A stretch of 64,000 bases of DNA from assembly GCA_028386065.3 (NCBI GenBank), contig JAKUCV010007503.1, positions 1,645 through 65,644 of the forward strand, in the 5' to 3' direction. Below the pieces are notes generated by a model. The model was not told the DNA's origin. It saw only the letters and a list, made by a program, of their open reading frames with translations, and did not search any database. The stretch comes from Turnera subulata (lineage: Eukaryota > Streptophyta > Magnoliopsida > Malpighiales > Passifloraceae). The translations under genes and the position numbers were made by a program. This document shows positions 45,091 through 58,205 of this stretch, one piece after another. Every line of letters begins with the position of its first letter. The first letter of the stretch is position 1.

Positions 45091-48000
45091 ATTCCTATTG
45101 AGAAGTTCACCTACTATAAGTAAATAAGTACATAACTTAGACTTTAGAGCGGATCTAAACTAGTACAAGTAAAATTCAAGATGCTGGATGAACAAAAAAA
45201 AAAAAATCTGCTTTTGTCAAAGACCTTTTCATGTTGGTATTTTTGTGGATCATGTAATAAACCTAATAGGTTACCAAATTTCAGGTTGAATTGAGCAGTA
45301 AGGCCAAAGTGATTAGTGTTTGTTCAAATTATGGTATGAAAAATGAAAAAAAAAATAATTAGGGATAATTTCCTAAGTTTGCCAAATTTGGGGACCAAAA
45401 GTATAATTAAGTCAACAAATTTTGAACATTAATATAATCCGTTATATTTTACAACACGGTCTTTTAGTTATTGTCCCTTCAGTCCTATCCAAATCAGCCT
45501 CTTAAATTATGTACCACTATTATGACGGGAATTCTATGACATTCACACCGCATCAAGTGATATGTTTTATCTGATACAATATAATTAATACGGCTCTTTT
45601 AAAATAAAAAAATTCAGGAAATTTATTTCTTTAATAACAAATGGAAAACTCTTAATTGATTATGTTGTACCTGTGGCTGTGGTATTGAGTAATATAAATT
45701 TTTCCATATAAAGACTATTAAGAAAATGATTGTGCTAGCCAGCTTTTAGGAAACAAATCCTATACCAGCTTTAGTGGGACAATTTTTTAACCTTTTTTTT
45801 TTTTTTTCTTTCTGATATGCCAACTTCAATCGGATAGGGGACTACAATATAAATGATAGAACTATTCTTTTTTTCTTTTAAAGGATTAGAACCAAATTTT
45901 TACCAATCTGTTAGGATGCCTCAGCTGCATACATCAGTGCACTTCCACTTGATACTTATCGTAATGATAAATTGCTCGTCTCGCCGTGTTTGTGTTGAAG
46001 GCACTTTTGGTTTCGAATTTTGTACTTTTGCTCATTGTATACCAAAAAAATTTGTCTCGATTATATATGAAAAATCTTACATGTTGTCTCGTTCATGTGC
46101 CTTAGATAATTATGCTACTAATATGCCACTTTGGTTATACAACATGGTTTTCTAATGCGGAATCCATTTTATCCTACATTTAGAAAATGTTAATAGAATT
46201 ATGGAATTATAGATATAGAGGGCTAAATCTTGAAAGAAACAAAGTTCGAGGTATATTTTTAGTTCAGGTGGTTAAATATTATAAAAATAAAGTTCGAGGT
46301 ACTTTATTTTAATTGTTCGAGGTATCTCTATTCCGATTCATATAATTAAATCCATTTGACCAAAAGTTCGGGATGATCAAAAAGTAATTAGCCCAATTTT
46401 ATGATGATGGAGTGTAATGCTATATATCAACTTCTTATCATTTTAAAATTATTTGAAAATTCATGTTCATGGAAGATATTAGAAGAATGTGGGCCTCACA
46501 TTAAGAAAAAAAATCATGTGATATAGAGTAATTGATACGTGTCTAGGCTACCTAGCGAGAGTGTCATATAAGCATCCTTGCCTGAGACATAGAGACAAAA
46601 TATAAAATTCTAGGTGAATAATTGAGATAAATTTTTTTAATTACACAATTGTTACAAACACGAAACTTAATTCTTACTTATATGCATTCTTTAACTAAAA
46701 ATTTATTACAAATATCAAAATATTAGTACATTTCCCTAAGTTCACTTCTAAATTCAATTCGGGAGAAATAGAGGTTTATATGTCAAATTAAGAATCTGGA
46801 TGACTTGACACTGTGAAACCTTAAGTTTTAAGTGTGTAATATCTAAAATTCATGTATTATATATAGTATCATTACATAATTTGTGAATAAAAAATAATAT
46901 AAAATCCGGGATATACAAACAATATTGTAATTAATGAGGCCCAACTTGGCATATATCCCATCCAAAAGAGCCTCTCAAGTCTTTAATTATGTAAAACTGT
47001 ACCCAGCAACCCCTACCAATACAACAAACCCACTTATGCTGCTTTCTCACGGATTGATGCGTCCCATAATAATGGGGAGCCACTCTCACCCTCCCATTTA
47101 TGACGAATTGTGATGCATCATCATGATATATATTTAATCTTTTAAACATGCACAAATCATCACCCGTTCTAGTTCTAAATTCTAATGGACAACTTACATA
47201 AATATTAGATATATCATCTTTGACTTAGCTAAAAGCTTTTAACTCATCACCCGTTCTAGTTCTAATGGACAACTTACATATTAGATATGATCTTTGACTT
47301 ATGGCTAAAAGCTTTTAACTCAAATTCAAATGCCAATTAGTGGGAACCAAAAAGTTCTCTTTAGCCATTAAAAATCTGTAATCATTCATGTCACGATGTG
47401 GAAATGTTGATAATGCAAATCCTTGTGCAACTGGAGTCACACATTTTACTCATACCTTCTTTTCTTTTTCCGTCACTTTGCTCACGATGTCAACTTTTTC
47501 TAGGATTATTCAACAATACATGTCAACAGTAACATATGGTTGTATAGCAAAGGATTAATTACTACGCAAGCATCTGTAGTTGTATAGCAAAGGATTAAAT
47601 ACGCATTCTATTATTATATTTATTTAACTTTTATAAATATTATATGTCATAGAAATAGTATTTCTGAAACACAACAAACCAGAAACTTATATTTATGTGG
47701 TACAAATAGGAACCCGGAGGAAAAGTAGCTACCATAACCATGCTGAAATAAAAGGAGAGAGGACAAAACTTAATCTAATATGGGTAATTTCATTGTCTTA
47801 ATTACTTCTAGAAAATATATTGACCAAATGCAAGTCTTAGTTTTTGACAATATTGTTAATAACTCCAATAATTTCCATATAGGAACAAGATAATTAAGAT
47901 TATGGATGAAAAAGGGAGATCCTGCCGAGCACTCCTCTTTTTTTTTTTTTCCTTAAGGTTAAAGGGAGGCTCCATAATTGTTTTTTTTGTCGGAATTTAA

Positions 48001-48599
48001 GTATTTCAATCCAACAGAAGTACTCAAATATTGTTTTTTTTTTGTCTGAATTTAAGTATTTCATTCCAACAGAAGTACTCAAATAGTTTACATAGGATAT
48101 TGCAAACTTCCTAACATGGTTTGACATAATCAACGCATTAAACATACAAGATTAAAATCCAAAACTAAAAGTTGTTACAACGTTAAGAAGGCATCCATAA
48201 TCGGCTCCTTGTTCGATTGCACTGGTTGGATATTTAGAAGGTCATAAACTGGATAATGCTGATTGAGCCTTCTAAGTGTTCTCACACTCAATATAACCAT
48301 TGATGCCAGGCGTATTACTATTGAACAGAGCTGATTTGGATCTCTTTCCAAAAATGTTCCACTACCAGACCAGGAATTTCAACTTAACTGATTCTGAATC
48401 CATGCATTCATCCCTGCTCCTACCACCAGAGATGTTTCTTCTTGCTTCCCATGGAAGCCAAAATAGTCTTGGATGATCAGAGAGTGTCAAAACACTCATC
48501 AAAACAGAACAAGTTAATTTCACTTTCCAGTGACAAAATAGTGAGGAAAAGAGTAAGTCCCATCCTCCTTTCCCCACTCTCCCAAACCTTCATTTCATG
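45091..48599. other. AT-rich intergenic DNA with small tandem duplications
   Basis: I see no supported gene. Recognisable items are a two-copy ~85-bp duplication at 47158-47320 (TCATCACCCGTTCTAGTTCT), a repeated GTTGTATAGCAAAGGATTAA at 47538 and 47578, and a two-copy ~65-bp duplication at 47978-48082 (GAATTTAAGTATTTCA, then CCAACAGAAGTACTCAAATA). The last ~200 bases may belong to the LINE that follows on the minus strand. Confidence 0.45.
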
Positions 48600-49902
48600 G
48601 GATTTTGAGTTCCGGTCAGATCGTCGGACTCCTTGATGCCATTTTCATCTCCATTGTCAACACTAATCAAGCCCTTTGCCCATCGCCGCATCTGTTTCTT
48701 CCACTTCATATCATCAACAGAAATCTGATACACCTTTTGAGTTTTCCTAGCCAACTCTTTCTAGCTCTGTTTTTTAGCAGATGAGCTTGCTGGGGAGTTG
48801 TGATCAATTTCTCTAGCAAGCTCTACCACAGAGTTTACCCATCCTTGGTGTATCTCTTTCACTATGGCTTGACCCTCTTTTGTTCCTAAAATGCAAGTAG
48901 CCTTCCTCTTTTTTCTAGCTAATTCATGTACTTCCTCTTACTCCGGGATCATAACTACCATATCGCCTCCAATGCTTTTGGGAATTTCCCAAACCTCTTC
49001 AGACTGGTTACGCTGAGTTGAATCTACTCCTCTGGTACGGTGGGGTGGATGTACATCTCCCACAGGATTAGTCTCTTTCCCTGTTTGCTTTGAGTTTCCT
49101 TCCATTGTTAATTTCTTGAAGAACATAGGCATTCTTCCGATGTACTCCTTAGCCTTTAACTATGGTCCATTGCTAAAGATTCAAGTCTGTTTCCATACCT
49201 TCATTGGCACGCTTAGGTTTCTTGCACCATCTCACGGCATGGGTGATTCTACCGCACCTGATGCAAAATTTCCCAAGCCGTTCATACTTGATCTTAACCC
49301 AATGCTTCTTGTTGAACTGATCATATACAGGAATCCTTGGAATTAGTAGATTCTCCAAAAGAAACTCAACTTTAGCCCTAATAAACCCGCACCATCCCTT
49401 GAAGTTTTCAATCTTATCCTCAAGAGTGCAGTTAGCCGGAAACACATTCAACATCCTCATGATTCTAGTCTCATCAATAAAGCTTAATGGAAGTTCATGT
49501 AATTGTATCTAGAACATGGATAGTCTACAAGGTATTTGACTAATAGAAAGATGAGGGAACCAACATTGGAAATTGGTGTGTGCATTAGCCATTAGCCATG
49601 GAGACCCTTTAATAATTTTTTCACAATCAGACTCATATTCAAATCCTAAAAGAAAAATGTTGTTACCTCTGTCGGTGACTTTGAAGTCCCCGTTGATATT
49701 CCAGACCTTGTCAAGATTGGCTTTGAAAGTTCCGGAGTAGAATTTCCTCTGAGTAGACCTTGCCTCATAGACAGGTTTCACTAATCATATCCCCTAGGGT
49801 CTCTCCCATAATTTCCTCAGCATCTCCCCAGAGACGTGATTCGAATTTCACCACGAAGTCTTCTTCCCTGAGGTTGGCCTCCAGAATTGACGATTCCTCC
49901 AT
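48600..49902 (-). pseudogene. LINE ORF1 (DUF4283/zinc-knuckle gag-like protein), broken
   Basis: Reading from the ATG at 49902 (MEESSILEANLREEDFVV), a frameshift near 49790 leads to a DUF4283-like segment (SGTFKANLDKVWNINGDF, FLLGFEYESDCEKIIKGSPW). This is followed by FKGWCGFIRAKVEFL and LIPRIPVYDQF, and a CCHC knuckle CIRCGRITHAVRWC (~49230-49270). The C-terminal part is polar and reaches about 48600. This is the RNA-binding ORF1 type that accompanies plant L1-like ORF2. No ORF2 follows on the minus strand, so the copy is truncated. Stops and shifts show it is not functional. Confidence 0.78.
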
Positions 49903-50231
49903 GGTTTCATCTAAATGTACACTTTGCACTTAATGACTGTTGAGGATTCAACCTCATTTGATGGGGCAATTACTGTTTTTTTTGAGTTTGTAATGCTTTA
50001 GGGTTTACTGTTCATACGGGTGATCGTGTTGGTGAAAAAGGGTGGACAAGCTAATCGACTCTAAAACTATAGGGATCGGAAAGATGTAGGTAAGACATGT
50101 AAATTGTGAGTCTTACATGGTTTATTTGATGAAGAAAAACGGTGGAAAAGGTTGAAACTAGGCGCACTGGAAAGGCATAAGACCTTGAACCATTAGTGAC
50201 AAGACTGTACCGCAGTAATGCGTTTCGTAAC

Positions 50232-51619
50232 TGTGATACCCCATACATACCCCGGCGCTTAATGTGATGCCTATATGATGGGAGATGGTTCCTAGCGTAG
50301 AATGTGGCTTATAGTGCTCACAGGCTTGGCCTAATGTGCACAATTACGGGTGGAAAGGTGCGTTGGCACGAGTTGGCCAATCTTGAGGTACCAAGAGCCC
50401 GATCAATTTAATTGGTCAATATATATTGGTTAATATTGGTAAAGTGTTACTTAGGTGCAATTAGTGCATTGGAGGCACAATTGCCCAAGGGAATAACCTG
50501 TTGGCTCGAGTTGGCACGAAATGGTGCACAACGGGGGCACCAAGGTGCCTGTGACGGTGTGCAAATTCGTGATTGGCCAAATCGACCAATCAGAGTGAGC
50601 CAAGTAGCTCGGGAGTAAGCTGCTGGTGGTCTTTGGTGTGCAAGCTAGTAGGTCGAGTATTACGAGTCGATTGGTCGGAAACAAACACAAGCACGTGCCA
50701 TAAATTGGGCAAGTGTGGCAAACGGGTGCTTAGTTACCTACTTAGCCAAGCTTTAACGTACAAGCAAGCACCTTACCCTCTCACTTTCTGTCCAAAATTC
50801 GTGTTGATCCTTAAGAGGAGAAAGAAAGAGAGAAAGAGAGAAAAAGAAGAGAAGTGAGCTTAGGGTTTTTGCTCTCGAACAGACTGACCCTTAGCCACAA
50901 AAACAATATTTACAGCTAGGGTATGCCCCATACGTGGGGGTGTGGGCTTTTCGGTATTCGGTATGCCTTGTACGTGCGACTATGGGCTAAGGAGTAACAC
51001 CTGTATAAGCTACCAGACTACGTAGACTACCTTGGAGAACATCATACCCTGACTGGTCGGGGGAAATGAGACTAGAGCGTGTCTGGGACATGATGGATTA
51101 TATTGGGGCATGAGAGCCCGATATTTGTTTGCATTTCACTATAGTATGTGCTGCATGATTGCGTGATGCCCATGTCAAGCTTTGTGTGCGGTGTGTGATT
51201 ACTCTCTTGCATCTCTTATTTACTTCCTGAGTTTTATACTCACCCCTTATTTTCCTCCCCTTTTCTTTCAGGTGCGAGGATGAGAGTACGGACACTATAG
51301 GTCAATGGGTATAGCTGAGTCAGTTTATTTAATTTATTGTATTTACCTTTAAAAGAAGTTATGTCTTTATTTAACATGAGTTAGTGCTCCTTGTAGTAAG
51401 AATTTTATAACATTAGTGGATAAGTTTTTATACAATTAGTATCTTATGTTTCCTTTGCATTTATTGGTTTGCTTCCGTTTACGTTGCGCATACTTCATTT
51501 TGTAATCCGCGAGGCAGAGGTAACAAGCTTATGTGAGGACGAGTATAGGCCTTAGGGTGCCCTGTGGCACAATGTGGGTGCACACGGTACCTGGCTGGTC
51601 GCGCTTAGGGGGCGTGAAA
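50232..51619 (+). repeat. Gypsy-type solo LTR (family 1) with target duplication
   Basis: It starts TGTGATACCCCA and ends GGCGTGAAA, altered from the expected GTGACA. GTAAC at 50227-50231 and 51620-51624 is a perfect 5-bp target duplication. The start and the last 80 bp match the LTR at 18969-20800. Length is 1388 bp and no internal region remains. Confidence 0.85.
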
Positions 51620-51624
51620 GTAAC

Positions 51625-53188
51625 TCCACAAAAAGCCATTCCACTATATATATCATGCTTTGCTGCTATATTTAATTCAGACTAGATAATTCCTTCTTGC
51701 AACTTTCAGACCAAAAAATGCCTCATGGTCAAAATAATGACGTTGTCATCAATAACCTCCAAGCTCAAAAGTTACCTCTTCAAACGACAACACCAACTCA
51801 TGAAGGAAAGGCTTGAGTCAATTCGATGTGTCTATATATCCAAAAGTCGCAACTGAATTTCCTCAAGCCTCGCCAAGATTGCTTCAAAAGATACGACTTC
51901 GTTAGGATTAAAAAAATTTAAACAAACTACTGTACAAAAAGAAGATTGAGAATAGTTGCTTTAAAATATCGCTGGTGCATTATGAGAACAACTCTGGAAG
52001 TGGTATTGAACAAGCCCTATGAGCTCAAATCTTTATCAAGAAGACAATTCGCAAGCCCAAATCTGAAAAACCCGAACAATCCGAGGCTAAAAGAGTCCAA
52101 CCTACAATTCAGAATTAGTGTTCTTATCCACCCGAAATCCACGACTGTGATTAAGAGCACGATACATGGCGAGAAACGTGGCGAGATGGGCACTCATTTT
52201 CGTCCATTGTGTGATGCTCAATATATAAACCCTAAAAATAGGCTAAGGAGAGGACACAGTCTCTCTTCTCAGTCTCTCTCATGTACTCAATAATTCATTA
52301 TTAAGAAAATTCTCTCCATTTGGGCCTAATTTCTTGTTATATATATATCAGGAGGCAAATGAGGCTTTAGAGAGAGGCTACCAAAGAATCAATTAAATTC
52401 ATAATTTTTTTATAAAGGAGCATTCTTTATTCATATAAACAAATGAAGAGATCTTAAAATACATAGCAGAAGATCTAAACGAATGAAAGTATAAGAAAAA
52501 TTTAACAAAAGAATTCTTCTCAACCTACCACATAGAAATACACAACGAGATTTATATCTTTCAAAAGAGGATTTACAAAAGCACACTACTCCCGCATGCA
52601 TCATAACTTGTATGGTCCGTGCAACAACCACCAAGCCAACATGTGAAGGCGAGGCATACCTGTAGGGGGGAAATAGCTCTTGATTGGTAAGTTTCTGCAC
52701 TAGGTAGAGAATAGTTCTTCAAGTCGAATCTTCCTCCATGGTTTTTAGCTCCCATAGTCTTATTTAAATCACCCAAAGAAGGTGAGAAAGACTCCTAAAG
52801 GAGAAAACAAACCCACAAAAAGTGGGACTAAACTCATAAAACATGAGACTATCCACAAAAAGTGAGAGTAAACCAACAAAACTGGAAAAATTGGAAAGAA
52901 AACAGCAAAAAAAATTTGCTGAGGGGCTTACCGCCGGAAAAGAAGTCGTCAGCGACAGCTCCAAACTGTAGATTTAGGGTTTTCTCTTAGGGGAATAGTA
53001 AAAAGAGAAAAACCCTATAATTGAATTCATAATTTTAAGTTAAAACTCAAAAATAATTTTTATATTCTAAAATATATTCTAACCGAAACTTTCTTTGGGC
53101 TTAAAATTTGCATATGCCTAATCGGTGAGAGCTGGACATTATTTTAAAAGAGAGTTAATGTACAAAAAGAATATTTAATTATTTGAAA
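51625..53188. other. Intergenic, repeat-like, no gene recognised
   Basis: Several stretches resemble transcribed LTR sequence (TATATAAACCCTAAAAATAG, then repeated CTCTCTT near 52255-52280), and AAAAGTGGGACTAAAC-type short repeats lie at 52817-52880. No domain can be supported on either strand. Confidence 0.35.
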
Positions 53189-53210
53189 TGTTTATAGTAA
53201 TCATCAAATT

Positions 53211-54476
53211 TGTTAGCCCAAATAGGCCTGGGGGTGGGCGGGGTGAATCAGGCGACCCTTTAATCGTGTTTGGTTTCTGGATTGGTTTTTGACAAACCAA
53301 ATGGTTTCGACACAAAACACTTACCCGCAAAACAGACAAGCAGAAATATAAGAGAGCAGAAAGAAGAAAGGATGACACAGTGATTTATAGTGGTTCCCCC
53401 TCACCAGGTACCTCCACTACCTACTTACCCGCAAAACAGACAAGCAGAAAGAAGAAAGGATGGCACAGTGATTTATAGTGGTTCCCCCTCACCAGGTACC
53501 TCCACTACCTAAAGGACCCTCCTTTAGGATTTCAAACTCTCACTAACTTGGGCTTTTGCGGGATCAGCCTCAACCTATTACAGAAACCAAGCTTTTGCAG
53601 GCTAAGCTCTAACCTTTACAAGAAACAAGCTTTTGTAGGCTAAGTTCTAACCTTTATAAGTTTTTCTCAGGCTAAACTCTAACCTTTCCTCAAATCTAAT
53701 CCTGGATTTGAGATCCCACTAAAACTACACACTAGTCTTGCCTAAAACACTACCCTTTGTAACAACTTGGAGAACAAGAATAAGCACAAGTGTAAGCTCA
53801 ACAAATATCTCAGGTGTAAGCACAATTGCAGACTTCAAAGCAATTTTTAAATTGGATGGGATGTCTTTCCAAGAAGCATTTGTCTTCCTTATATAGAGCT
53901 TGAGCAAGTAGGAGTAGGTAGGAAGATCTTCATCCAACGACTCTAAGTACCCATCAGCTCATCATCCGACGGCTATGAGGTACAAATCAGTCTTCAGAGT
54001 TGACTCCATAATCCACTAGCTGGTGTTGGGTTCATTTCAGGAAGTCCACTCTCTTTGCAGCTCAATTACTTGAAACATTCCATTTTTGGCAATCCGGGAC
54101 CATAAATGTGGACCACAATTGATAATTGAGCTTGGAGGTGAGAGATAAGTGCTGCAGGTCTTCTTTTCTGTCATGAACCACTTTCTCTGCCCGTTAGAGT
54201 AGTTGGGGGTTGAGGTTTAATATTGTGAGGACCACCTGGGCCACTAGGAACTTGCAGCAGGACCACTTCTGATGTTGACAGCAAAGTGTGGTTTCTTCCA
54301 AAAACCAAGTCCATGGTTTTTGTGTGGTTCTTGTAAGAAACCACGTTGCATGTTAATCAACACAAATATATACAAACATCCAACCAAGTTTGTTAATCAT
54401 CAAAATCAATATATAATTATTCACTAAACATAATTTGTCATTAATAATCCATATTAAGCTCATGTTTAGGTCATCA
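53211..54476 (-). repeat. 3' LTR of the Sirevirus-like copia element
   Basis: In element sense it starts TGATGACCTAAACATG at 54476, directly after a polypurine tract. Its other edge is uncertain: 53211 (GGGCTAACA in element sense) is my choice, and 53189 is possible. It includes a ~100-bp tandem duplication (53320-53422 and 53424-53510, the second lacking 16 bp) and TGGTTT...AAACCA palindromes at 53282, 54289 and 54324. Confidence 0.65.
53320..53510 (-). repeat. Tandem duplication in the Sirevirus-like LTR
   Basis: CTTACCCGCAAAACAGACAA begins at 53320 and at 53424. Both copies continue to TTTATAGTGGTTCCCCCTC and CCTCCACTACC. Confidence 0.85.
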
Positions 54477-54495
54477 ATCTCCCCCCTTTTTGATG
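54477..54495 (-). promoter_or_regulatory. Polypurine tract
   Basis: On the minus strand the sequence is AAAAAGGGGGGAGATT, touching the LTR start. It would prime plus-strand DNA synthesis. Related purine runs occur further upstream in element sense (54565, 54755). Confidence 0.75.
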
Positions 54496-55051
54496 ATGAC
54501 AAACATTGTGTTGATTTCTGCAAGAACCAGGGTTAGTTAAGATATCACAATATGTAAGCACACTCCCCCTGAATTATTGCTCCCCTATATCAAACATTTA
54601 TGTGCTTTAAGCACCATTGGCTAGTCTGCTTAGCCAAAATACTCCCCTGCGAATAGCATCATCTTGCAAATAATATTTAACAGAGTATAGCACAGCAACA
54701 AAGAATACTTGATTATGATTCATACATTCATAATCCAATGCAATCCTAATTTTTCTCCCCCTTTTGGAATCAACAAAAAGAATAAGGGTAAAGAGTAGAA
54801 TAATAGACAAGATTAGTGCAATAGGAGCATAAGATTAATATTCATAAGATAAGATAACAACAAGATAACAGAACTAAAGATCCGAGAGGATCAACCTAAC
54901 AAAGTTCAGAACCAAATAACAAACCATGATAAAAACCAACATAAGAACCAGAAACAAACCAACATAAAAACCAAATGAAGAACCATGCATGAAACCATGA
55001 AGTACACAAAATACAAATGCATGTCCTAGGGGCATCAGGCTGTTGAGTGCA

Positions 55052-57462
55052 TCACTCATCATCAGAATCAGACTCAGCAAGAAGAGAGGTAATATAGTCC
55101 AGAGAATCCATCACTTTATCCTCTAGATCATTGATCTGCTCTTGGATTTCCTCCAAGGTACCCTCAATAGCCTCCATCCGAACAAACAAATCATCCATTT
55201 GAGTGGTTTTGCCCTTTGTCTTCTTCACAACAGCAAATTTCCCTTCTGCATCAGACTTGATACACAGTTTGGACAGAGTTTGAGAACTGATTTGAATAGG
55301 ATTCTCGGGTTCGTCCGCCTTAGAAGGAGTCTTGGAAATTTTCGGGCCAGAAGTGTGATTAAGCCTCCGAGACATGGCACCCTGCATGTGGCTATATGAT
55401 GCAAGATAAGTGTCCCATAACAAATGGGGGTCCGTTTTAGGATGCAGGCCAGAGTCCACTGATCACAGAGTTTGATGGTGGTTCGATGGTATGGTCGGGG
55501 TAAAACCACCCTGGTGAGCATGTACATCAAAACTCGATGCTGAGGAGACAGAGTTCTGTACTTGCCTCTTCGATTAGTTGACCAAAGAGAATCTTATTGG
55601 CTTCAGTGTTAGTAGGAGTCCCTTTGTGATGCTGCACATAATTATAGACAACCTTGAGTTTTCCTATCTTGAGCTTAAGCACTTCAATGATATCATCAGC
55701 AGTGATCTTCACCATTTTGCCCTTGATGCTGGTTGTAATGGTCTTTGTGGCACCCGGAGCATTTGTTGTTGACTTCAGATTCTTGTAGAACTCCCTAGTC
55801 ACTGTCTTGTAGTCCTTGACTTTGAGAGTTTCCATATAGCTAAGATTAAACTTCTTCAGAATCTATGACACACCACGCTTCTCAAAGTCTTCTATCACCA
55901 CAGTGTGTGATGAATAGAATGATGAAGTCCTAACTTTGCGCTTCTTCTTAGCAGATTTAGGATCTGTTTTGGCCTTCTTCTTTGGTGGTTTGGCAGGAGT
56001 CTCTTCATCATCTTCTTTCTCGTCATTACCATTATCCTTGTCATCAGCAGAGCCCTCATTGTCATCTTCATCATCATTTTCACCTTCAAAGTCCGAGTCA
56101 CTGTCAGATTCATCACTTCTTTTCCTTTTTCTTTGAAGCCTCACAATCGTCAGAAGCTTCTGTCTCAGATTCACCATCTTCTGATTTTGATTCATTTTTT
56201 GAGCTATCTTGTGGCTCTGGTTCTGGTTCTGGTTTGGGCTTAGCAACCTTTCTTTTTCCTTCAGCCTTGGACATTGGTTTTGGGGTTGGTTTCTTTGAAA
56301 CCACCTCAGTAGTTGGTTCCTGAATGGAAATCCCAGTGTTCTTCATAGGAGTGGCTGATTGCCGCTTTCTTTTCTTCTATCCAGTGGCCTCAATGGTGGT
56401 GACTGACTCAGAGGCAGTTGTCTTCTTAGGCATCCCAATTGCTTTCTTAGAAACCACAAGGTTCTTCTCAATAGTAGAGGCAACAGCTTCTTTACTTACA
56501 TTCAGCACAGACGCTATCAGACCATCTTCATCCTCTTCATGCTCTAGTTGTGGCAAATTGAGATCAATAGTGTGTGTCTGTTCAGGTGGTGGCATAGTTT
56601 TGGTAGGAGAAATCACAGTTGAAATAACATCTGGAACCACAGCTGGAACCACATTAGAAACCAAATTGGTCTTATCACCAACTTCTTGACTTGCCTCCAC
56701 AGTAGTATCTAGCAGTTCAGTTCTTCCATGCAATGCTTTGTAGTAGGCTTCTTCTTCTTCTTTAGAGGGTTTTCGAATGAGGCTTTCTGGAGGAGTATAG
56801 CATTTGATGATGAAATCTGAAATCATATCCCCAAATTCTTTTCTTTTCTTTTCACGAAATATCTTGGGATCATGACCAGGTGGAGGTACTATATGCTTAA
56901 CAAAGCTATCAATCATTGATATGACCAAACCAGGGGTAAGCACAGGAGTGTCTTCTGTAAGTGTGGTGGTTGTGCTAGCACTAGGTTTATTAAAGGTTGT
57001 GTGTGGGATAGGTATGGTTTTCACATTGTCTTCAGGTATAGGAACACGATAACTGATAGGATCTGGACATAAAAAGTCTGATTGAGGTATATTACCAGTG
57101 TGAGGTGGTTTGAGCCAAGAGGGTTGGGAAGACCCTTCAGGAACAATGCTCTTCTCCGTGGTTGGCCAAGCCTCACGATCAGGCCAAACCGTTCCAATTA
57201 TCTTCTGAGCATCTTGCTTCTCCCAAGCCTCTCTGAATTTATCAGACCCTTCAGCCCTTACAATACCAGATTGGGTTATGGGTTCATGAGCACTGGCTTC
57301 TTCCAAAGACTTCTGTTCAAGCACCATTTTGAGGTGTGCAAGCTTGGCAACCTCAATCTCTTCTCGACTTTGTGGCTTTGATTTGGAAGTGTTTGAGGTA
57401 GAAGAGGTCTGTTTGGAAACCTTCTTCTTAGACTTGGTTGTTTTGGTATTTCATTTCCTCAT
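55052..57462 (-). pseudogene. Envelope-like third ORF of the Sirevirus-like element, broken
   Basis: This gene lies between pol and the 3' LTR, the position of the env-like gene in SIRE1/Maximus elements. From the ATG at 57462 it has a stop at codon 4, then a long frame to 56377 (PPPGHDPKIFREKKRKEFGD; a Pro/Thr-rich region). Next are a Lys/Pro-rich part and a highly acidic run (DSDSDFEGENDDEDD, ~56050-56110). A conserved segment follows (YSSHTVVIEDFEKRGVS, then YMETLKVKDYKTVTREFY), and the C-terminal part is predicted coiled coil (MEAIEGTLEEIQEQINDLED, ~55125-55200) ending SDSDDE. I count at least three stops and two frame changes. Function in any Sirevirus is unproven. I see no clear signal peptide or membrane segment. 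Confidence 0.78.
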
Positions 57463-58205
57463 CTTGTGAGTGTTTGAGTTTGATAGCAACTTAGATTTGG
57501 AAAGGAAGAAGAGATTAGGGATAGAGTTGTGAGTGAGTAGTAATTGTATTGAGGAATGAGAGTGTGTGGGGTATAAAAAGAGGTGGATGTAACCGGTTAA
57601 GGGAAGTGGATTATTTGAGAGAGAGTGGCAAAGGAATCGGAACATATCACGGGTGGAAGTAACGATCAAATGCATTTAATTCTTCCTCCACCTTTTCAGC
57701 TTTTTTCGGGTATGCCCCACCGTGGTCCCCTACCTTTTGAATCTTTTGGACCACTATGACCTTCAGCTTATACCAACAGAGATTTTGTGATTAACCCCAC
57801 CTAATATCTCCTTTTTTTACTTTCCTAAAGTGCTCAGATTTGCTCCCCCAACTTGCCAAGATGTCATTGTCTGTTGGGTAATAACTGCTGGACATTTGGT
57901 TTTTCCCTAAAACCAAGTTACCTTCTATCCACAATCTGACTGCTTCCTAGGCGCCCAAAATTCAAATATTTTTCATTTGAATGCATTAGAGTCCACCAGA
58001 TTTAGAATCTCGCCTGAAGAGATGCATTTGTCATCGGGTAATGACTGCAGGTTATTTGGTTTCTCAGAAACCAAAATTGCCTCCTTTCTTCTATTTTGCC
58101 TTAACTGATGATCATAATGCCTCAAGGCATTTCCTCATATGCCAGAATGCAATGTGAACGTGTATGTATGAGGTGTACTGAATGCAATAAAACTAATATG
58201 GTTAT
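57463..58205 (-). other. Non-coding spacer between pol and the env-like ORF
   Basis: No domain is seen. It contains two perfect palindromes, TTGGTTTT-TCCCT-AAAACCAA (57896-57916) and a 21-bp one with 10-bp arms TTTGGTTTCT (58055-58075). Each follows a similar context (TGTCATTGTCTGTTGGGTAA and TGTCATCGGGTAATGACTG), so they are copies of one unit about 160 bp apart. Confidence 0.6.

Noticed and set aside
46931..47155. 74-codon minus-strand frame with several cysteines
   Set aside because: Isolated in AT-rich DNA with tandem duplications; no relative recognised.
51946..52293. 115-codon frame
   Set aside because: Basic, low-information translation in repeat-like sequence; no domain.
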